A DNA stretch of 64,000 bases. It comes from Sipunculus nudus (taxonomy: Eukaryota > Annelida > Sipuncula > Golfingiida > Sipunculidae). Location: positions 44,232,401 to 44,296,400 of the forward strand of contig CM049317.1 of assembly GCA_026874595.1 (NCBI GenBank), written 5' to 3'. The notes beneath the pieces are model-generated. The model worked only from the letters and a program-made list of their open reading frames with translations. It did not search any database and was not told where the DNA came from. A program made the position numbers and the translations under genes. Positions 57,591-64,000 of the stretch are shown piece after piece (the first letter of the stretch is position 1; each line of letters starts with the position of its first letter).

Positions 57591-58039
57591 AATCCCGCGT
57601 GACTGAAGATCCGACTGTGAGCGGCAACACGTAATGTTTCAGCCAGCAGGAACATGTATTTCATTTTTTGGGCCAAGTCAGTCCGAGAATCTCCAGATTG
57701 ACACGTGTTGTAGCCCGGCGATGCATGTGCTGTGTTTTTGTTTACACCTGTGATCGCGCCCGGTCCACTGTTTATACACTCGTTCCCCGGAGTAAGCAAA
57801 TGGTTTCAGGACAATAGTTAGCAGGTTCCAATGCATTTTAAAGGGAAGAGGCTATTTTTCGTGTTAATTAAACAAGCTTAACAGGTGATTGGGCCCCTTT
57901 AATTTTATTTCCTCAAAATGGTCTTAAAAACAAGGTCAAAATGTATCCCCTAGCAGTCCAAGATTTAAGTCAATTGCAAGGTTTTGAATACTCAGATATT
58001 AATAACATAAGCCTAGATACAGTCTTGCCTTGGTGCAAG

Positions 58040-58121
58040 GCTGAGAATTACACACTAGGTGACCCGGGCTCCATACTCAGGCTGAGAATTACACACTAGG
58101 TGACCCGGGCTCCATACTCAG
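58040..58121. repeat. Perfect 41-bp tandem duplication
   Basis: GCTGAGAATTACACACTAGG plus TGACCCGGGCTCCATACTCA and G occur twice without a mismatch. Preceded by a GCCTTGGTGCAAGGC hairpin. Confidence 0.95.
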
Positions 58122-59234
58122 CCTTGAATATGTTCTTACGAAATATCGTAGCGGTCCTTCTGATTTATCAGAGGGAAAGAATTAAAGAGTAATTAAGAAT
58201 AAGATGCAGCTTAAACTATGTTCACTCTACCTATAAATCCTTTGTATATCAGTTTCCATACATGTGGAGTCTCCTGTTTATGTTATATATGATATAACAG
58301 CATTTTATCATGAAGAGAAGAGCAGTACTTAGACCATCACTGACACAGCCATGTTGCTGAGGCATGAACTCTGGTCACCCATGACCTGACCTGTGACCTG
58401 ACTTCTGGTGTACCAGAGTAATTTATTGCTAATAAATCTATTAAAAAAATCTTATTTCATGAATAATACTTATGAGTAAATGATAATATATGGCTTCAAT
58501 AAGTCCTTTATAAGTTTATGGCTATATCTTTTAAGGTTTTAACAAATTTGCCTGTGGAAGTTATGGAAACAATATTTACTATAATTTATTTGGAACAATA
58601 ATCAGAGGACAACTTTTCTCATATCAATAAGGTCAAGGACAGGGCCATGTGACAAAAGATAAACATGACCGCATGGCAGGCTAAAAAAAACCAACAGGAG
58701 TTGAAATCTTAACAATTTCCTTATAAGGGCACTTCTACATAATTTATTTTTACTCCAGAACAGTTTATTAGCCATTATTGGTAAGAAATTTGCTAAATTG
58801 CCTCCATTTTCTCTGTTTATTTTGCAAATATACCAATATACCCCTGCTACGCTTTACCATAAGAGGATCCCCATAACTGAAATCTCAATTCAGTTATGAA
58901 CCCATAACAAGATACAGTCGTGCCTTCACGATTTTCTCCTCAATTCCCTTTATAACTTAACAAGTGACGATTCTTCCATGTACTTTCCACTGACATGGTT
59001 TACTACTGACTACTGTAGTACTGGTATAATAGGTCTATTATGACATTAATTCATTTTGTTTAATAATAATATAAATACCTATATAATAATAATACTATTG
59101 GTGTAATACTTCTACAAACTGTGCAGACATTCAGTAATTTACATGAAAATAGTTATTATATTTAATCATCTAGAAAAATATGGTATATATGAATAGCCAG
59201 CAAGTCTCACTGGTACGATAGTCATGCTTCTTAC
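58122..59234. other. Unassigned AT-rich DNA
   Basis: No repeat or gene recognised. Confidence 0.4.
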
Positions 59235-59400
59235 CTGTGACACCGAAACGAAAAGTCCTGCACGAAAGCATTGACGGACTCGAACTGAATGCCCCTTAGG
59301 CCCAAGCATGCGCTCTGGCACTTATTCCAAACCTCCGGGCCAAGATTAAACCTTGTTACATTGTATCAAATAGCCAACACTTATGACAGCATGTGAAAGT
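59235..59400 (-). other. Candidate 5' non-coding exon end with strong donor
   Basis: On the minus strand GGTGTCACAG is followed by GTAAGAAGC, a near-consensus splice donor, at the edge of a GC-richer patch. Minus-strand coding through it is short (a small ATG frame of 12 codons runs to the donor). It lies on the DMRT strand, 21.7 kb upstream of the ATG exon, which itself has an acceptor-like tract. A DMRT 5' UTR exon is one reading; an exon of another gene or chance is possible. Confidence 0.3.
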
Positions 59401-60690
59401 TCATTCTGTCAAGGCTGTGTACTGTCAAGGCCGGCGTGGCCCACCCGCTTTCAAGGCGATAAACATGGTTCCTTTTTACCAGCACGTGTTTAATAGATAA
59501 ACAAAGCAACAGTCCATGCTGGCCCGTAAGCTATAGACCGAAATTACTCGACCCTTTATACTAACAGGTACAAGTCTGTAACTTATTAAACGACCATGGA
59601 ATTAATTTCCTTGTTATACTGCATTATTATTGATACAATTTACAAGTAAGGTTAACGACCTTTAGTTCATTTGAGATCCAAGAGTATTTTATTTAACACT
59701 GTGACATTAATCTAATAGGCCTAAACAATTAATGTAAATATGAAATAATGTTATAGTGTGTGGCGAAGCATTCGTGGCCTTGCACACTTTAATAAAACGC
59801 CTATTGATATTGTTTTATATATTTAAATTAGGAGGTCAATATCATAGATCCAGTATTTTCTGCCGCGCATGTGTAGGCCTCAGGGAGAAGGAAACGTCCT
59901 ACATTTAGGACTGATCAAGGGGCATCATGCCACTGTATGCAAGTCAAAGTCCGTGTTTTACCACATTGTTCCAAATAAAGCTATCACCTGTAAAAAAAAA
60001 CCTAAGGTTATATTTATAATTCATTGATAGTTTTCACTTTTTTATCCAGGTCGATGAGAACATCCACGTGCCGGTATTAAAAACAAACTCTTGTTTTTTT
60101 CGTGCCCGTAACTGCTGCTTTGGCAGGTCGGTTATAGATTACGGTATCTCGAATAGTCCTTCCAGGCAGTTGCCCTAACGTTCAACAAATGTCCCTTTGT
60201 ACCGGTATACTAATAACATTACCGGGGGCGCAATTTCCTTTCGCCATATGTGTGTGTGTGTGTGTGGGTGTTGGGGGGGGGGGGGGGGGTGGGCACACAC
60301 CATGGGCCCTTGTAATGGGGTATTATAACACATTTAACCACATTTTTCTCAATAAAGTGTAATAAAAATAATAATAAAATAATAATCATAATTATTAGGG
60401 GTTCCGGGCCAATAATATGCTGGAAAAAAAATTAGGAGTACCAGTATTTCTCAGTACAGTTAATATATTCTCCTGAACAGGACTTTAATAGACTACCCCC
60501 TCCCCATATCAACCCCATAAGTGCGTGTGTAGGCCTATATATGTGTATGTGTGTGTGTTTGTTTCGTACCCTCCGGAGGGCGGGTGGAGGGGGGGGGGGG
60601 GGTGGGGGGCTGTGAGGTGCAAAAAAAGATATTGCAAAATTGATATACTCTTTTTTTATTTTAATTTTCTAAGAAAGCATTGACCAATTA
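59401..60690. other. Unassigned DNA with G-runs
   Basis: Microsatellite (GT)n at 60250-60266 and G-runs at about 60270-60290 and 60586-60605. No gene recognised. Confidence 0.45.
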
Positions 60691-60773
60691 AATGAAAATT
60701 TTCCGCACCGACACCCCTTCCCATCCCCTCCCCTTCGGGGGCTTTGTCCCCTCGCATCCGCTTAATTACTGCC

Positions 60774-60791
60774 CCCCCCCCCCCCCCCCCC
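60774..60791. repeat. Poly-C tract
   Basis: About 18 C in a row; one of more than a dozen G/C homopolymers in the window. Confidence 0.9.
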
Positions 60792-60863
60792 GCCATTTGG
60801 GTCAGGACTGTGCCGAACTGATTTCAAAAGGCCGAAGCTTAGTGAATGGCTACGGCTCCGTGT

Positions 60864-60865
<2 letters not shown>

Positions 60866-60946
<81 letters not shown>
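60866..60946. repeat. (TA)n microsatellite
   Basis: About 40 uninterrupted TA dinucleotides. The 118-codon frame across it is an artefact of the repeat. Confidence 0.97.
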
Positions 60947-60949
<3 letters not shown>

Positions 60950-61228
60950 CGAACGAAACATCTTGTTAGTTCCTTGTTAAATCTTCTTGGAAACCTTCGA
61001 ATTTTTTTCTCAATTACCTATTTTTTAAGGACTATGGGGAAAACATGATTGGGAGCACGCTAGGAGTCATTCAAAACCATTGTTCAAGGTTCCTTATTAT
61101 ATATTTATAACCAGATCATAGTATCAATAATTTATAAATACATATTGCATGATCATGACTAATTTTATCAGTTTTCAAAGACTTGAGGCGCATTTTGCCT
61201 TATTATTTTAGACTGCAAAGTGACAGAG

Positions 61229-61935
61229 AGATGTCAGTTTCTCAGCTGGGGTTTCATCTAGTGTCCTGAAGGCTCAAAAGTTTCTTGATCATGACCATTG
61301 TTATCAATTCCCAGTAAATGTGTCAGTTTCCCAGCTCTGGTTTCATCTAGTCTCCTGAAACCTGGTGTGTTTATTGTGTCCCCCTTGCCCCTTCTCCGGG
61401 GGAGATATATTGTTTTCAGTCCCATCATCTATCTTTGTCGTCGCCTTTGTCAAAACTACGGTATTTCTGGGGATTACTTTGACCTCTATTACCTTTGAAG
61501 CACTGTTAATTTTTTTCATCAAACTTGAGACACCAGTTGTTTCTGCCATATTCTCAGAAGAGTTCGAAAATTGGTGATCTTGAACTTGATCTGAAAGCCA
61601 AATCAGCCGAATTATAATTAATCATCTTTAGGATTTCTTGTGAATGTGATAACTAATATTTTGTCACCATTTTTATAGACATGTTTCAACCAAGTTCTCA
61701 AAGTAGTTTGAAAATTTGTCACCTTGATCCTATTGTTCTCCTGTACAACCTGTATAGACCAGTCATAATGGGATTCAGTCTGCAAATGTGTGATCCATCA
61801 CTCACAGAAGGTGTCAGAAGGTCAAAGGTCAAGATTACATTTAATGTTAATCCCAATATGGCTTTCAGATGATGTAATTCCTGTTGTAAATGTGAGGCTA
61901 TAATAAGCGTCATGACCCATGAATCACTTGTTAAG
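61229..61935 (+). mobile_element. Family C element, single copy
   Basis: The left end is TGTCAGTTTCTCAGCTGGGG, TTTCATCTAGTGTCCTG (partly duplicated at 61320). The right end is GCGTCATGACCCATGAATCA CTTGTT, a mutated form of the shared terminus. It includes AGGTCAAAGGTCA at 61819-61831. The unit sequence differs from the 52-55 kb copies. No coding frame of note. Confidence 0.65.
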
Positions 61936-62534
61936 GTAATAAAAGATGTACAAAATTCTGAATATCAGTAAACTGGAAAGGTCGTGCAGTTATCTAATGA
62001 GCCATGCTCTACCCATGGTTGTGTCACGGTTAGACTGGATTGTTTAAGAAAGGAAAAAAAAGGTATTTGAACTGTTGCCACAGACATCAGATACACTATA
62101 ATGAAATAAGAAAAAAGTGAAAAGAAAATGCAAAAAAAATTGCAAATTAAAACTGATTATACTGAAGTAATTTTTGCGGAAAAAAGTATAGTAATATAGG
62201 CCTACCTAATTTATCTTTTGACCTTTCAATCAATGTGAACTGGAAAATAAAAGGTTATCCTTTCTGGAAAAAGGAATAGGTTTTCATATATAAGTTCAAT
62301 ACTTCCAAGCAAGTTTGCTCAACCTGAACAAGAAAGTACGGTCCATAGCAAATTATTTCTTTTTAGTTTTATAGACGTTTTCGGTCTTAAATTGTCCAAA
62401 GTAAATTGATTATCGGGATGTAGACATTTGAAACTGTTTTTGCCTTCATCTTTTACAACTATTCCACGTATTATTTATCTCTTAATACTTTAATAAACCA
62501 ACCAACCTACTTAATACAAGATTAAAATAAAAGT
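61936..62534. other. Unassigned AT-rich DNA
   Basis: Nothing recognised. Confidence 0.4.
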
Positions 62535-63686
62535 ATACCAGCTGCAGCCGTGGAAAATCTACGGCGCTATCTGATGCATATTTTTGTAATGAGCTGATAG
62601 GAACTGAATGACGCATATTTTAATCCTAAGGTTTTTGCAGGAAGTTTAGTCATTTGTTTCACAATATGATATAAAGATTACTTCTCCTATAGTATTCTCC
62701 AGGAACACCCTCCCCCAACATTTCAACATAAAAAGAAAAATTATCCTATTCCAGAAATCACAAAAAAAAAATAAATTTTGGAAAATATGTTAGGCATATA
62801 CAGGGTGTACGAATTTTTAAGTGAGAATTTTTTTCCCCGATAAACAACATATGTCCGACAGCTTCATTGCTTGGGAAATATCTAGATATAACGATTGTTT
62901 AAAGAAGAATTCTACCGTGAAATTATATGAAAGATGCTTTTATTAGTTGAAGCTCAGGCGACATCGTGAAACACGATGTTTATTCAGTGTATTCAGCTGA
63001 GAGTATGGTCTAAGGCATGTTAACAGACACATGGGTTATTTGTATACACATGCATATGTCGTTGAAGTCTCTTGTACACGAAACGTATAGCTGCCAATGT
63101 GAAAAAGGTAGGCCAAGAAAAATATATTCCAACAGTATTATATTTTTCGTTTAGGTACTGAAATGGTCATGGATTAAGCAGGTCTGATGCAAAATTGACA
63201 ACGCTCCCAGATAAAAAGAAAGCAGGTTGATATATTTCGATGAAAGGACAGAAACCGCTTCAGCATTGGTTCGTTGCATTGTCTTTCAGCAAAATTACGC
63301 AAAATGTAATATACAGATTTTGCTGAAAATTTGTAGAGGGGTAGAGTAAAAACTGCATCCGTAATCCATTACATTTTTGGAGGTAATCGGAATCACAATA
63401 ATATATTTTTTCCTTAAGTGCCAAAATCACAATTCACCAAAGGAATAACAATAAGGGGCTATTCCTTTGTCCCCGAGTAGAAGCCGCCCATTCGTATGCA
63501 GTTGTTCTGCCACTCGCCTGGTGAACACTTGTTTCTGAACCATGACAGTGTTTTATATGAAAGGTACACGTATGAACGAACGACTGATTAGTAGAATCTG
63601 GTGGGGGTTTCAAAGTCCCTAAGAGATTGAGGACGCTGAGAAGTGTGTGCATCCCCCCCCCCCGGCTACCTTTTGAAAAAAAACTT
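62535..63686 (+). repeat. 1.15-kb dispersed repeat, copy 2, uninterrupted
   Basis: Aligns in order with 44100-44741 and 46378-46893 and lacks the 1.64-kb insertion. Contains the AACACGATGTTTATTCAGTG, CAGGTCTGATGCAAAATTGA and ATTCCTTTGTCCCCGAGTAG blocks and a C-run near 63654. Confidence 0.88.
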
Positions 63687-63919
63687 TTTCAAACAACCCA
63701 TAAATCGGCCGAACTATTAAAACCATGGTTATCATGGAAAGATGCTTCTTAATGTATAAAAATCAACATACCTGTAAACCTATAAAATTGTGATCGTGTA
63801 TAGGGTCTCAGCTCTTTGTGTCCACTCAACGGAAAAATGCTCCTTATAAAGGATTCATGTGGACATTTGTTCCGCGCTTGAATTTAAAATCTTTAATTCC
63901 TTTAACAGGGACATTATGA

Positions 63920-64000
63920 CAAAGGACCATTCCTTTGTCCCCGTGTGGAAGCCACCCCTTCGTATTTATTTGTTCTGCCACTCTCAAGGTGAACTCATGT
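63920..64000 (+). repeat. Start of a third partial copy of the 1.15-kb repeat
   Basis: CCATTCCTTTGTCCCCGTGT, GGAAGCCACCCCTTCGTA and TTTGTTCTGCCACTC match 63460-63520 and 46665-46705. Cut by the window edge. Confidence 0.75.

Noticed and set aside
57446-57799. 117-codon minus-strand frame as a gene
   Set aside because: No domain; the region looks more like a regulatory or promoter patch. Kept only as a weak promoter candidate.
60692-61048. 118-codon frame with an (IY)n run
   Set aside because: Produced by the (TA)n microsatellite and C-run.

Overview
The window reads as AT-rich intronic and intergenic DNA of an animal nuclear genome. It is dense in repeats, has no long open reading frames and no operon-like gene packing, and carries LINE fragments, tRNA-derived SINEs, MITEs and many tandem repeats. 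The style of the repeats (arrays with AGGTCA-type motifs, GACGGACGGAC-rich ends, a MITE beginning TACTGTAGTTGCC) suggests a marine invertebrate, most likely a mollusc; the species cannot be fixed from sequence alone.

One real protein gene was recognised, on the minus strand: a DMRT (doublesex/mab-3 related) transcription factor. Its ATG exon is at 37519-37402, its second exon at 18188-18000 and its third at 11610-11485. All three junctions are phase 1 with GT/AG borders and join into one frame of about 144 residues. The first two exons together make a complete DM zinc domain with all eight ligands at canonical spacing, split by a 19.2 kb intron. The third encodes a UBA-like DMA/Dsx-dimerisation-type helix domain. 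Later coding exons were not found. Two weak candidates for 5' non-coding exon or promoter lie far upstream, at about 59.2-59.4 kb and 57.5-57.6 kb.

Layout: 0.6-1.4 kb LINE reverse transcriptase relic; 1.7-2.6 kb 278-bp tandem family (B); 3.9-9.5 kb 337-bp tandem family (A), interrupted by a D element and a MITE; 11.0-18.2 kb DMRT exons 2-3 with two 40-bp minisatellites and inverted repeats in the intron; 18.5-29.95 kb mosaic of families D, B and A; 30-33 kb low-complexity and mobile debris; 33.2-34.8 kb family A with a MITE inside a MITE; 35.9-36.4 kb AGGTCA tandem repeat; 37.4-37.5 kb DMRT exon 1; 38.4-40.4 kb 89-bp satellite; 41.0-41.5 kb SINE inside a hAT-like MITE; 41.75-43.8 kb family A and a second LINE relic; 44.1-46.9 and 62.5-63.7 kb two copies of a 1.15 kb repeat; 50-50.6 kb 145-bp AGGTCA repeat; 51.5 and 55.7 kb related MITEs; 52.2-55.3 kb family C with a nested family A element; 56-62 kb AT-rich DNA and microsatellites.

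The most unusual structure surrounds DMRT exon 3. Immediately upstream in the transcript lies an array of about 57 tandem 40-bp units. Each reproduces the exon 3 splice acceptor together with the first eleven exon bases. A roughly 185-bp inverted repeat pair encloses both the exon and this array. This looks like a field of decoy 3' splice sites in a gene family where alternative splicing matters, and it can be tested with RNA data.
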